Shown here piece after piece: positions 53,455 to 62,690 of a DNA stretch of 64,000 nucleotides. The notes under the pieces are model-generated. The model was given only the letters and a program-made list of their open reading frames with translations, was not told the DNA's origin and made no database searches. The translations under genes and the position numbers were made by a program. Origin of the DNA: Pseudoxanthomonas broegbernensis (GTDB lineage Bacteria > Pseudomonadota > Gammaproteobacteria > Xanthomonadales > Xanthomonadaceae); the NCBI RefSeq assembly GCF_014202435.1, contig NZ_JACHGU010000001.1, forward strand, positions 124,001-188,000, read 5' to 3'. Each line of letters begins with the position of its first letter. The stretch's first letter is position 1.

Positions 53455-54765
53455 ATGAGCCGCTCCGACTCCGCCACTGCCGCTCCTCCCGCGCTGCGCG
53501 TCCGCGAGGTCGGCAAGACCTACCGTCTCTGGTCCACCCCGGCCAGCCGGCTGTGGGTGCCGTTGATGTACCGCGCCTCGGCCTGGCTGCGCCCGCTGCC
53601 GCCGCTGTCGCGCTGGCTGCAGCGGCATGCCGCCGCGCGGGTGCATTACCACCAGGCCCTGTCCGGGGTGGACTTCGAGCTTCGGCGCGGCGAGGCGCTG
53701 GGCATCATCGGCCACAACGGCAGCGGCAAGAGCACCCTGCTGCAGATCGTGGCCGGCGTGCTGGAGCCCACCGCCGGCAGCGTGGAAGTCCATGGCCGGG
53801 TGGCCGCGCTGCTGGAACTGGGCTCGGGCTTCAACCCGGAACTGACCGGCCGCGAGAACGTGCGGGTCAACGCCGCCATCCTCGGCCTGACGCCCACGCA
53901 GGTGCGCGAGCGGATGGACGACATCGTCGCCTTCGCGGACATCGGCGACTACATCGACGAGCCGGTCAAGACCTACAGTTCCGGCATGGCGTTGCGCCTG
54001 GCCTTCGCCGTGCAGGTGCATACCGACCCGGACATCCTGATCGTGGACGAGGCCCTGGCGGTGGGCGATGCGGCCTTCCAGGCCAAGGCCATGACCCGGA
54101 TCGACGAGATCCTGCGGCGCGGCACCACGCTGCTGTTCGTCGGCCACGACCTCAACGCGGTCAAGGCGTTCTGCCATCGGGCAATGCTGCTGGAGAAGGG
54201 GCGCATCGTGCTGCAGGGCCTGCCGGACGAGGTCATCACCGAATACCTGCACCGTACCCACAAGCGCGCGTTGCAGGCGCAGCAGGACGAGCGCGCCTCC
54301 TCGCTGGAGCGCATCGATGGCGGCTACGGCCTGCAGGACGCCTGCGTGGTCCAGGCCAGCGTCAACGGCGCGCGGCACACGGGCGTGCAGCACGCGGAGC
54401 GGCTGGAGTTCGTGCTGGACGTGCGCCGCAACAAGGATGTCGGCCATCCCTGCCTGATCTTCGACGTGCTCGACGGCCGCGGCCTGCAACTGACGGGGCG
54501 CCGCGTGGAACTGCCCCCGGGCGAGGGCGCGGCGCGGGTGTGCATCGGCCTGGACGCGTCTTTCCAGCAGGGCATCTACCGGATCCGCACGCGGGTGGTG
54601 GATTCGCCCGCGCTGGAACGCACCACGGTGCTGTCCCGGCAGGAAGGCTGGCTTTCGTTCGAGGTGGTGGACGACAGCCGCGCCCGCTTCACCGGCCTGT
54701 TTCCCGTGCCGATGGACATCCGGGTCGCGGACGGCGAAGGCGCCGCCGCCGGTAAGCCGGCATGA
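53455..54765 (+). CDS. wzt: ABC polysaccharide/O-antigen exporter ATPase with carbohydrate-binding C-terminal domain
   Basis: 436 residues. The nucleotide-binding domain starts VREVGKTYRLW and has Walker A GHNGSGKS (86-93), GFNPELTGRENVRVNAAILG (the Wzt/KpsT/TagH-type stretch), signature YSSGMALRLAFA and Walker B ILIVDEALAVGD. After residue 280 a Wzt-type C-terminal domain follows (LEFVLDVRRNKDVGHPCLIF, QQGIYRIRTRVVD), which in known systems binds the modified end of the O-chain. It powers the Wzm permease encoded at 46401. It heads a translationally coupled set: each of the next three genes overlaps its predecessor by four bases. Confidence 0.94.
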   Translation: MSRSDSATAAPPALRVREVGKTYRLWSTPASRLWVPLMYRASAWLRPLPPLSRWLQRHAAARVHYHQALSGVDFELRRGEALGIIGHNGSGKSTLLQIVAGVLEPTAGSVEVHGRVAALLELGSGFNPELTGRENVRVNAAILGLTPTQVRERMDDIVAFADIGDYIDEPVKTYSSGMALRLAFAVQVHTDPDILIVDEALAVGDAAFQAKAMTRIDEILRRGTTLLFVGHDLNAVKAFCHRAMLLEKGRIVLQGLPDEVITEYLHRTHKRALQAQQDERASSLERIDGGYGLQDACVVQASVNGARHTGVQHAERLEFVLDVRRNKDVGHPCLIFDVLDGRGLQLTGRRVELPPGEGAARVCIGLDASFQQGIYRIRTRVVDSPALERTTVLSRQEGWLSFEVVDDSRARFTGLFPVPMDIRVADGEGAAAGKPA

Positions 54766-55682
54766 GTCGCGGGCGGATGCTGTTCCACCGCGACGTCCAG
54801 GAATACACCGGGGGCCATGGCAAGGTCTGGGACTATTTCAACCATGCCCTTGCGCTGGGCTGGGACGCGCGGGTGTACCTGACCCCGGGCTCGCGGCGCG
54901 ACCGGGCCAACCCCTGGATGTCGGTACCCGGGCGGATCGAGCCGCAGTGGCAGCCCGGGCTGGCCGACGCGCTGTTCCTGGGCGGCCATGACTGGAGTGC
55001 GGTACCCGAAGGGACCGAACACCGGGTTCCGGTGATCAACCTGGTCCAGGGCCTGCGCCATGCGGATGCGGCTTTGCCCCTGCATGGCTACCTGGGCCGC
55101 CAGGCGCGGCGCATCTGCGTCGGCCAACCCGTGGCCGATGCGATCGGGGCGACGGGTCGGCTGCGCGGGCCGACCTGGGTGATCCCCGCCGCGCTGAACC
55201 TTCCGCCGGACGTGGCGGCGCAGGCGCATGGCGGGCAGGGCGTGTTCGTCGCCGCGCAGAAGAACCGCGCCCTGGGCCAGGAACTGGCTGCATCGCTGCG
55301 CGGGAAGGGCATCGAAGCGGTTCTGGCCGAGGAATGGATGCCGCGGCAGGACTACCTGCAAGCATTGGCCCGGGCGCAGGTGGCGGTGGTGTTGCCACTG
55401 CCCGCCGAAGGGTTTTTCCTTCCCGGGTTGGAGGCGATGGCGCTGGGATGTGCGGTGGCCATGCCCGATGCCATCGGCAATCGCCAGTACGCCATCGACG
55501 GCGTCAACTGCCTGATGCCCGCCGCCACGCCGGAGGCGATGGCGCAGGCGGTGGAGCGGATGCTGGGCGATGCGGCATTGCGTGCGCGGCTGCGGGCGGG
55601 CGGGCGGGAGACGGCCGCCGGGCACAGCCTGTCGGCTGAGCGCGAGGCCTTCGCCGCGGTCTTGGCGGACATGCAGCCATGA
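54762..55682 (+). CDS. Glycosyltransferase (GT4-like)
   Basis: 306 residues. The N-terminal half has the GT-B opening MLFHRDVQEYTGGHGKVWDY and PVINLVQGLRHAD. The C-terminal half has the GT4-type donor site region VAVVLPLPAEGFFLPGLEAM followed by ALGCAVAMPDAIGNRQYAID, with the E-x7-E-like acidic/glycine pattern, and a closing TPEAMAQAVERML. It probably adds one sugar to the exported polysaccharide. It overlaps wzt and the following sulfotransferase by four bases each. Confidence 0.82.
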   Translation: MSRGRMLFHRDVQEYTGGHGKVWDYFNHALALGWDARVYLTPGSRRDRANPWMSVPGRIEPQWQPGLADALFLGGHDWSAVPEGTEHRVPVINLVQGLRHADAALPLHGYLGRQARRICVGQPVADAIGATGRLRGPTWVIPAALNLPPDVAAQAHGGQGVFVAAQKNRALGQELAASLRGKGIEAVLAEEWMPRQDYLQALARAQVAVVLPLPAEGFFLPGLEAMALGCAVAMPDAIGNRQYAIDGVNCLMPAATPEAMAQAVERMLGDAALRARLRAGGRETAAGHSLSAEREAFAAVLADMQP

Positions 55683-56524
55683 GTGGGCGCGACCTGGCCC
55701 TGACCGGCGTGCCGCGCTCGGGGACCACCCTGTGCTGCCACCTGCTCGGGAGGGCGCATCGCACCGTGGCCCTGTTCGAGCCGATGGAAGTGGCCCGGCT
55801 GCCGCGCGAGCGCTCCGCGGCGCTGGAGCAGGTCGCCGCCTTCTACGCCGATTCGCGCGCCTCGCTGGTGGCCGAAGGCACGGCCTGGAGCCAGCAGGTG
55901 GATGGGCGCGTGCCGGACAATCCCTTCGCCAGCCACCGCGCCGCCGATGGTCGCCGCCGGCACGAGGCCGAGCGAGGCCGCATCCGCCTGGATGCGCCGA
56001 TGGACCCCGGCTTCGCCCTGGTGGTCAAGCACAACGCCGCCTTCACCGCGCTGTTGCCGGAACTGGCGGACCGCTTCCAGACGTGCGCCATCGTGCGCAA
56101 CCCGCTGGCGGTGCTGGCGTCCTGGCATTCGGTCGACCTGCCGGTGTCGCACGGGCGCCTGCCCGCCGGCGAGCATTTCGATCCCGGGCTGGCGCGGCGC
56201 CTGGATGCCGAACCCGACCGCATCGCGCGGCAGTTGCTGATCCTGGACTGGCTGTTCGCGCGCTATGGGCGGTACCTGCCGCCCGAGCGCGTGCTGGCCT
56301 ACGAGGAGGTGGTGGCCAGCGGCGGCGCGGCGCTGGCCGCGGCGTTCGGCCTGCAACTGGAGCCGCAGCCCTTGCGCGAGCGCAATGCCAGCCGGCTCTA
56401 CTCGCCGCGCACCTGCGAGGAACTGGCGTTGCGCCTGCAGGGTGATCGCGGCGCATGGCGCTCGCGCTACGGCGATGCGGACGTGGAGGCGCTGCTGCAG
56501 CGCATGCGTGGGGAAGCGCCATGA
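55679..56524 (+). CDS. Sulfotransferase family protein 1
   Basis: 281 residues. The 5'-phosphosulfate loop is LTGVPRSGTTLCCHLLG (residues 7-23) and the 3'-phosphate segment is AIVRNPLAVLASWHSVDLP (about 137-155). These are the two PAPS-binding elements of the sulfotransferase fold. It would transfer sulfate from PAPS to a sugar, most likely of the polysaccharide built by the adjacent enzymes. Four-base overlaps on both sides show tight coupling to the glycosyltransferase and to a second sulfotransferase. Confidence 0.82.
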   Translation: MSGRDLALTGVPRSGTTLCCHLLGRAHRTVALFEPMEVARLPRERSAALEQVAAFYADSRASLVAEGTAWSQQVDGRVPDNPFASHRAADGRRRHEAERGRIRLDAPMDPGFALVVKHNAAFTALLPELADRFQTCAIVRNPLAVLASWHSVDLPVSHGRLPAGEHFDPGLARRLDAEPDRIARQLLILDWLFARYGRYLPPERVLAYEEVVASGGAALAAAFGLQLEPQPLRERNASRLYSPRTCEELALRLQGDRGAWRSRYGDADVEALLQRMRGEAP

Positions 56525-57279
56525 GCCCGCGCATCGGCTTCGTGGTCGGTGGCGTGCAGAAGGGCGGCACCACCGCCCTGGCCAATTTCATCGGCCAGCA
56601 CCCGCAGGTGCGCCTGCCGGCGGACAAGGAGGCGCACGTCTTCGACGCCCCCGGCTTCGACGAGGCCTGGGATGCGGCGGCAGTGGACCGCCGCTACCTG
56701 CCGCATTTCGGCGGCGCCCTGGACCGGGGCGCCCTGCATGGCGACGCCACCCCGATCTATTGCTTCTATCCGCGGGTGATCGAGCGCATCGCCCGCTACA
56801 ACCCTGCCATGCGCTGGATCCTGATCCTGCGCCATCCGGTGGACAGGGCCGTATCCCAGTACCGGATGGAACATGCGCGCGGCTACGACGCCTGGCCATT
56901 GTGGGCCGCGGCGCTGCTGGAGCGCTGGCGCGTGGCCGGGCGCTGGGACGATTTCGACTGCGATTCGCCCGTGCGGCACGTCACCTACCTTTCGCGCGGC
57001 GACTACGCTCGGCAGTTGGATGCGCTTTACCGCCATTTCCCGCGCGATCAGGTGCTGTTGCTGCGCAACGGGGAGCTGGCGGGCGCTCCGGATGAGGTGA
57101 TGGTCCGGGTGTGGCGGTTCCTGGGGCTGGCGCCGCCGCCGGTGCAGCCCACCTATGGGCGCGTCTTCGATGGCGGATACGCGCCGTTGCCGCAGTCGGC
57201 GCCGACCCGGCGCCTGCTCGGCCTGCTGCTGCGCCGGCCCATGCGTGAAGCGGCGCGGCGCCACGGCATCCACTGGTAG
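56521..57279 (+). CDS. Sulfotransferase family protein 2 (heparan/NDST-like type)
   Basis: 252 residues. The 5'-PSB loop is VVGGVQKGGTTALANFI (about 8-24) and the 3'-PB element is WILILRHPVDRAVSQYRME (about 100-118). Both are very close to the animal-type carbohydrate sulfotransferase pattern. Also typical are KEAHVFDAPGFDEAW and YLSRGDYARQLDALYRHFPR. It is a carbohydrate O- or N-sulfotransferase by family; the acceptor is unknown. It ends the coupled block wzt-GT-ST-ST. Confidence 0.9.
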   Translation: MSPRIGFVVGGVQKGGTTALANFIGQHPQVRLPADKEAHVFDAPGFDEAWDAAAVDRRYLPHFGGALDRGALHGDATPIYCFYPRVIERIARYNPAMRWILILRHPVDRAVSQYRMEHARGYDAWPLWAAALLERWRVAGRWDDFDCDSPVRHVTYLSRGDYARQLDALYRHFPRDQVLLLRNGELAGAPDEVMVRVWRFLGLAPPPVQPTYGRVFDGGYAPLPQSAPTRRLLGLLLRRPMREAARRHGIHW

Positions 57280-57416
57280 CACGCAGGAGCGCCTTGGGCG
57301 AGGTGGTCTTTCACGCCTTGGCCGGACCATCGCGCCGCGCTCCCGCCCAGGCGACGATCGGGCCTGATCGTGAGCAGAACCCAAACGCACGCACGGGGCG
57401 CGCAAGGGGGCTCGGC

Positions 57417-57422
57417 TATAAT
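57417..57422 (+). promoter_or_regulatory. Putative -10 box TATAAT upstream of the sulfotransferase-glycosyltransferase fusion
   Basis: A perfect consensus TATAAT in CTCGGCTATAATCACG, within the 256-bp gap 57280-57535 and 114 bp before the ATG. The -35 position is GC-rich and does not match. It suggests that the large gene starts a second transcript. Confidence 0.4.
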
Positions 57423-57535
57423 CACGCGCCGCCGATTGGGCCCGGGCTCCGATCCGGCCGGATCCCGGCCGCGACCACCGCGAACACGAGCGATCCCATG
57501 GCCCCTGGCGCCGAGCTTCCCACTCTTCCTTCCGC

Positions 57536-60500
57536 ATGTCGTCGATGACCGAATCGCCCGCGCCTGCCGTGGGGGCCGTCCGCGTGCCCCGCGCCCTGCT
57601 GGTACTGGGCATGCACCGCAGCGGTACCTCCGCGGTCGCCGGCGCCTTGCGCCTGGCCGGCGTGGACCTGGGCACCGACCTGATGGCGGCCGGACCCGAC
57701 AATCCGAAGGGATTCTGGGAGCACGCAGGGGTGGTGGCCATCCACGACCGCCTGCTGGCGGCTCTGGGGCGCGCCTGGAACGACCCACGGCCGCTGCCGC
57801 GGGACTGGTTGGCCTCGCCCGCCGCGGGCGCGGCTTCGGCTGCGCTGGAAGCCCTGCTGCGCGCCGAGTTCTCCGCCTCGCCCCTGTGGGCGGTGAAGGA
57901 CCCGCGCATGTGCCGCCTGCTGCCGCTGTGGTGGCCGGTACTGGCGCGCATGGGCGTGGCGCCGGCGGCGCTGTTCGTGCTGCGCCATCCCGACGAGGTG
58001 GCCGCATCGCTGGCGGCGCGCAACCAGTGGCCCGAAGGGCTGTCGCGCCTGTTGTGGATCCAGCACCTGCTGGATGCGGAGGAGACCACACGGAGGGTGG
58101 CGCGCACAGTGGTTCCGTATGCCTCGCTGCTGGCGGACGCACCGGGGACCCTGCGGCATGCGTTCGCGGCCGTGTCGGTGGACCTGCCCGAGCAGAAGGG
58201 TTCGCTCGAAATCGCGCTGGCCGGCTTCGTTTCCGCGGGCGATCGCCACCACATGGCTGCCACGGCCGAGGACGCGGACGCCGAGCTGGCGCAGCGCATG
58301 TACGAGGCGATGCGCGCGGACGCTCCCTGGAAATCGCTGCAGCCTTTACGTGCGCGTTATCTGGATGCGCAGCGGTTGTTCGGCGAGGCCATGGACGAAT
58401 GCGTCGGCCTGGAGGCGCGTGCGCATGCCGCGCTCGGCGACGCCCAGCGCCAGATCGAGCAGGCCCGGCCGCTGCTGGAAGAGCGCGAGCGCCTGCTCGT
58501 CGAGTTGGCCGAGCTGCAACGGGACCATCGCAAGCTGCACGATGTGCACCTCGACCTGCACGAGATGCACCGCGACCTGTACCAGGCGCACCTGGGCCTG
58601 CAGCGGGAGCATGAGGAACGGACCCGCTGGGCGCTGGACATGGATGCGGAGATCGCCCGGTGGCGCGGCGCGGTGGCGCCCCTGGGGCGGATCGAGGATG
58701 CCTGGGTGGATACCGGCTCGGCGGAAACGGCCGCCGAAGGCATCGACCGGCTGGCGACCCGCCACGACGAGTTGCACCGGTCGCGTAACGAGCTGGACGA
58801 GCGCATGCGGCTGATCCTGGGTTCGCGTTCCTGGAAGCTGACCCGGCCGCTGCGCGTCGCCGCCCGGCTGGCGCGAGGCGATTGGCGCGAAGTGGCCGAT
58901 GCCCTGCGCGCTTCGGGATTGTCGCGCTCGCGCTGGCTGGCGCCCTTGCGGCCGCTCGCGCGGCGCTGGCTGGCGCGCAAGGTCGAGGCCGCCACCGCCG
59001 AACCGCTGCCGCATGGCGCGGGACCGGCCGCGCAGAATACCGATGTCGGCGACCTTTCCTTCCCCGCATTCGACGCGCCGCGTGTGTCGGTCGTCATCCC
59101 CACCTACGGCAACCTGCCGTACACCGCCGCCTGCCTGCGCTCGATCCTGGCCCATCCGCCTGCGGTCGCCTACGAGGTGATCGTGGCCGAGGACGCGTCC
59201 GGCGATGCGGCCATCGGCCGGCTGCGCCAAGTACCGGGCCTGCATTACCACGAGAACCCGCAGAACCTGGGCTTCCTGCGTTCCTGCAACCATGCCGCGG
59301 CCCTGGCGCGCGGCGAGTTCGTGCTGTTCCTCAACAACGACACCGAGGTCACCGCGGGCTGGCTCGATTCGCTGGTGGCGGTGTTCGATCGCCAGGACGC
59401 CGGGCTGGTGGGCTCCAAGCTGGTCTATCCCGATGGCCGGCTGCAGGAGGCCGGCGGCATCGTCTGGAGCGACGGCAGCGCCTGGAACTACGGCCGCCTG
59501 GACGACCCGCGCAAACCTGCCTACAGCTATCTCAAGGAAGCCGACTACGTCTCCGGCGCCTCCATCATGCTGCGCAGGGCGGTGTTCGAGCGGCTCGGTG
59601 GCTTCGACGAGCGCTACGCCCCGGCCTACTACGAGGACACCGACATCGCCTTCCGGGTCCGCGAGCTGGGTCTGAAGGTGTACATGCAGCCGGCCTCGGT
59701 GGTGGTGCACCACGAGGGCGTGTCCAGCGGCACCGACGAGTCCACCGGGGTGAAGGCCTACCAGGCGGTCAACCGGGAAAAGTTCCTGGAACGCTGGCGG
59801 CCTACGCTGCAGGCCGGCCACTTCGCCAACGGCCAGCAGGTGTTCCTGGCGCGCGACCGCTCGCGCGACCGGCCGCACGTGCTGGTGGTGGACCACTACG
59901 TGCCGCAGCCGGACCGGGATGCCGGCTCGCGCGCGACCTGGCATGTGATCGCGATGCTGGTCGAGCGGGGGCACCAGGTCACGTTCTGGCCGGACAACCT
60001 GCGCCGCGACCCGGCCTATGCGCCGCCCTTGCAGCAGCTCGGGGTGGAGGTGATCCATGGGGGCGAGTACCGCGGCCGGTTCGACGCCTGGATGGCGGAA
60101 CACGGCCGCCACCTGCAGGCGGTGGTGCTCAACCGGCCGCACGTGTCGGTGAACTTCATCGATGCGGTGCGCAGGCACAGCCAGGCGCGCATCGTCTATT
60201 ACGGTCACGACGTGCACCACCTGCGCCTGCTCGAGCAGTTGCGCCTGCAGCCCGACGCGAAGCTGGAGGTCGAGGCCGCGCGCTTCCGCGCGATGGAGCA
60301 CGACCTGTGGCTGCGCTCGGACGTGGTCCTGTACCCATCCACCGACGAGACCGCGCACGTGCGCCAGTGGCTGCAGGACCGGGACGGCAAGGCGCTGGCC
60401 CGGACCGTGCCGCTGTTCGCCTACGAGCCGGTGCCGGATGCGCAGGTGCCCGGGCCCGGACAGCGGCGCGACATCCTCTTCGTGGCCGGGTTCGCGCATC

Positions 60501-60988
60501 CGCCGAACGTGGATGCCGCGCGCTGGTTCATGGGCGAGGTGCTGCCGCGGGTCAGGCGCGAGCTGCCGCAGGTGCGGGTGTCGCTGGTCGGTTCCAATCC
60601 CCACCCGGAGGTGAAGGCCATGGCCGGCGAGGGCGTGGAGGTCACCGGTTATGTCAGCGACGAGCGCCTGGCGGCGTATTACCGCAACGCGCGGGTGTCG
60701 GTAGCGCCGCTGCGCTTCGGCGGCGGGGTCAAGGGCAAGGTGCTGGAGAGCCTGCGCTTCGGCGTGCCCTGCGTCACCACGCCGACCGGCATGCAGGGCC
60801 TGGGCGGGGCGGCCGGCTTCATGCAGTCCAGCGCCGATGCCGACCGGTTCGCCGCCATGGTGGTGCGCCTGCTGCGGGACGACGACCATTGGTGCCGGAC
60901 CTCACAGGCCTCGCGCACGTTCATCACCGACCACTATTCCCCGCGCGCGTTGTGGGACGTGCTGTCGGCGGCGGTCGCGCAGCCCTGA
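57536..60988 (+). CDS. Trimodular sulfotransferase-GT2-GT4 fusion protein
   Basis: 1150 residues. Residues about 15-275 are a sulfotransferase-like domain with loop [20 protein letters not shown] and [17 protein letters not shown] helical/coiled-coil bridge (about 275-455) includes His-rich heptads ([20 protein letters not shown]). A GT2 domain (about 516-770) has [28 protein letters not shown] (the DxD-like motif), [19 protein letters not shown] and [12 protein letters not shown]4 domain (about 780-1150) has [20 protein letters not shown] and [20 protein letters not shown]. One protein could add two sugars and a sulfate. The second Met codon (57545) is an alternative start. Confidence 0.9.
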   Translation: MSSMTESPAPAVGAVRVPRALLVLGMHRSGTSAVAGALRLAGVDLGTDLMAAGPDNPKGFWEHAGVVAIHDRLLAALGRAWNDPRPLPRDWLASPAAGAASAALEALLRAEFSASPLWAVKDPRMCRLLPLWWPVLARMGVAPAALFVLRHPDEVAASLAARNQWPEGLSRLLWIQHLLDAEETTRRVARTVVPYASLLADAPGTLRHAFAAVSVDLPEQKGSLEIALAGFVSAGDRHHMAATAEDADAELAQRMYEAMRADAPWKSLQPLRARYLDAQRLFGEAMDECVGLEARAHAALGDAQRQIEQARPLLEERERLLVELAELQRDHRKLHDVHLDLHEMHRDLYQAHLGLQREHEERTRWALDMDAEIARWRGAVAPLGRIEDAWVDTGSAETAAEGIDRLATRHDELHRSRNELDERMRLILGSRSWKLTRPLRVAARLARGDWREVADALRASGLSRSRWLAPLRPLARRWLARKVEAATAEPLPHGAGPAAQNTDVGDLSFPAFDAPRVSVVIPTYGNLPYTAACLRSILAHPPAVAYEVIVAEDASGDAAIGRLRQVPGLHYHENPQNLGFLRSCNHAAALARGEFVLFLNNDTEVTAGWLDSLVAVFDRQDAGLVGSKLVYPDGRLQEAGGIVWSDGSAWNYGRLDDPRKPAYSYLKEADYVSGASIMLRRAVFERLGGFDERYAPAYYEDTDIAFRVRELGLKVYMQPASVVVHHEGVSSGTDESTGVKAYQAVNREKFLERWRPTLQAGHFANGQQVFLARDRSRDRPHVLVVDHYVPQPDRDAGSRATWHVIAMLVERGHQVTFWPDNLRRDPAYAPPLQQLGVEVIHGGEYRGRFDAWMAEHGRHLQAVVLNRPHVSVNFIDAVRRHSQARIVYYGHDVHHLRLLEQLRLQPDAKLEVEAARFRAMEHDLWLRSDVVLYPSTDETAHVRQWLQDRDGKALARTVPLFAYEPVPDAQVPGPGQRRDILFVAGFAHPPNVDAARWFMGEVLPRVRRELPQVRVSLVGSNPHPEVKAMAGEGVEVTGYVSDERLAAYYRNARVSVAPLRFGGGVKGKVLESLRFGVPCVTTPTGMQGLGGAAGFMQSSADADRFAAMVVRLLRDDDHWCRTSQASRTFITDHYSPRALWDVLSAAVAQP

Positions 60989-61105
60989 TGCAGGACGGCG
61001 GCAATGCTCATCCAATGGCAGGGGTTGGCGGCATGCACGGCGACCGCCACGCTGCGGCCCATGCCGACGGGGCCACGGTTCAGAAGGCCGGGCGGGGGCT
61101 GCTGC

Positions 61106-61111
61106 TAGAAT
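61106..61111 (+). promoter_or_regulatory. Putative -10 box TAGAAT upstream of the lipoprotein gene
   Basis: TAGAAT in TGCTAGAATCCACC, 20 bp before the proposed ATG at 61132. It matches the boxes before glmS, cobT and the 7758 gene. If used, the mRNA would have a very short leader. Confidence 0.35.
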
Positions 61112-61131
61112 CCACCGCCACCGATACGGGC

Positions 61132-61644
61132 ATGGACAGCATGCTGGCTGGTTTTCCGCCCAATGGCGCACGAACGACAGGTCCGGCCGGCTGCGTATCC
61201 GCCGCGGCCCTGTGCCTGTTGCTGGCCGCATGCTGTTCGGAGAACAGCCCCATCGTGCAACGGTTGCGAGCGCAGCAGGCCGCGGTGGAGCAGGCCGGGT
61301 ACGCCTCGAAGACACTGGCAGCGGAAGGCATGGAGTTCGCCGTCGATGCGCGCGAGGGCATCGAGTTGGTCCCGGAGGTCGTCGAAACCACCTGCGCCGG
61401 CGCAAGGAAAGCCACCGTGCGCATCTCCTGGAACGTGGCCCTGCCCGGCGTCGTGCGCGTGCGGGCAGAGGTGGGCGAGGGCGGCGACGCGGCCGTCTGG
61501 GCCGATGGCGGAGGCCAGGGGGCCGCGCTCACGGGTCCGTGGGTGGTGGACGGTACGGTTTTCGTGTTTTCCGACCTGGGCAGCGGCACGCGGCTGGGGA
61601 CGATCCGGGCCGTCGGTCTGCCGTGCTCGGGGGCCGCGCGGTGA
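61132..61644 (+). CDS. Small lipoprotein in the polysaccharide locus
   Basis: 170 residues, not recognised. The signal region has CVSAAALCLLLAAC with lipobox LLAAC (Cys about 33), directly followed by CSENSP. The mature part has a short helical stretch (RLRAQQAAVEQAG) and a beta domain (VETTCAGARKATVRISWNVA, PGVVRVRAEVGEGGD) resembling a small Ig-like fold. The ATG at 61132 is preferred for the signal; an ATG at 60988, overlapping the previous stop, would add 48 unlikely residues. It is coupled by a four-base overlap to the acyltransferase gene. Confidence 0.65.
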   Translation: MDSMLAGFPPNGARTTGPAGCVSAAALCLLLAACCSENSPIVQRLRAQQAAVEQAGYASKTLAAEGMEFAVDAREGIELVPEVVETTCAGARKATVRISWNVALPGVVRVRAEVGEGGDAAVWADGGGQGAALTGPWVVDGTVFVFSDLGSGTRLGTIRAVGLPCSGAAR

Positions 61645-62690
61645 GCGTGTCCGCCCGGGAGGGAGGGTCGGGCTGGCGGCTGCCGCAATTCGGTTTCGGG
61701 ACCTGCCGGCTGGTGCTGGCATCGCTCGTGGCCGCCTCGCACCTGTGGTCGGGCATGATCCATGGCTACGCCGCCTATGCGGTGTGGGCCTTCTTCGCGC
61801 TCAGCGGGTTCCTGATGACGCTGGTGCTGACCACCCGCTACGGGGTGGATCGCCGCGGCCTGGGGGCCTACGCGTTCAACCGCTTCATGCGCATCTTCCC
61901 GCTGTACTGGCTGGCCACGCTCATGGGGGTGGCCACCCTCTGGTACTACGGGCGCTGGGGCGTGGACTTGCGGCTGATCAACGGCGAGTTCTACATGCCC
62001 GCCAGCCTGCGCGAATGGAGCTACGTGCTGACCCTGTTCCCGGGCATCCACCGTGGCGGCCTTCCGGTGCCGGTATCCAACGCATTGGCGATCGAGGTGG
62101 GCTACTACATGCTCATGCCGCTGATGGCGCGTTCGCGCAGCACCGCCTGGTTCGCCGTGGCCGTGGCGGTGATGCTCAACCTGGAAATGGGCATCGTGGG
62201 CAGCTCTTTCGGCGAGCGCTACTCCACGTTCCTGCCGTGCATGCTGCCGTTCGCCGCCGGATCGCTGGCCTGCCACTACCGCGAAGCCCTGTCGCGATTC
62301 AGCATGCCGTGGACAAGCTCGCTGGCATGGCTGGCGCATGGGCTGCTGTGGCTGAAGTTTCCCCATTGGCCCTGGACGTGGGGGCTGTACGCCTCGGCGG
62401 TGCTGTCGGTGTGGATGGTGGTTTCGCTGCACCGGCAGCGGTCGGGCAAGGTCGATCGCCTGTTGGGTGACCTCAGCTACCCGGTTTACCTGATCCATAC
62501 CACCGTTGCGGCATGGTTCCTGTGCCTGTGCGGCGAGATCCGCACGCCTGCGTTCTTCCTCAAGGCGTTCGCGCTGACCCTGGCGCTGTCCTGGCTCATC
62601 GTGGCGCTGATCGACCGGCCGCTGTCGCGCATGAAGCGCAAGGCGCCCGGCGACACGCCCAATGGCGGCAGGATCGGGGGGCTGGCGTGA
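61641..62690 (+). CDS. Acyltransferase 3 family membrane protein (OafA-like)
   Basis: 349 residues, about ten membrane helices. It starts at GTG 61641 within the GTGA overlap. Family landmarks are the catalytic-type His in LVLASLVAASHLWSG, WAFFALSGFLMTLVL, FNRFMRIFPLYWLATL, and near the end DLSYPVYLIHTTVAAWFL. Such enzymes O-acylate exported polysaccharides, for example acetylation of O-antigen. The substrate here is presumably the polymer handled by wzm/wzt. It overlaps the next gene by four bases. Confidence 0.9.
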   Translation: MSVSAREGGSGWRLPQFGFGTCRLVLASLVAASHLWSGMIHGYAAYAVWAFFALSGFLMTLVLTTRYGVDRRGLGAYAFNRFMRIFPLYWLATLMGVATLWYYGRWGVDLRLINGEFYMPASLREWSYVLTLFPGIHRGGLPVPVSNALAIEVGYYMLMPLMARSRSTAWFAVAVAVMLNLEMGIVGSSFGERYSTFLPCMLPFAAGSLACHYREALSRFSMPWTSSLAWLAHGLLWLKFPHWPWTWGLYASAVLSVWMVVSLHRQRSGKVDRLLGDLSYPVYLIHTTVAAWFLCLCGEIRTPAFFLKAFALTLALSWLIVALIDRPLSRMKRKAPGDTPNGGRIGGLA

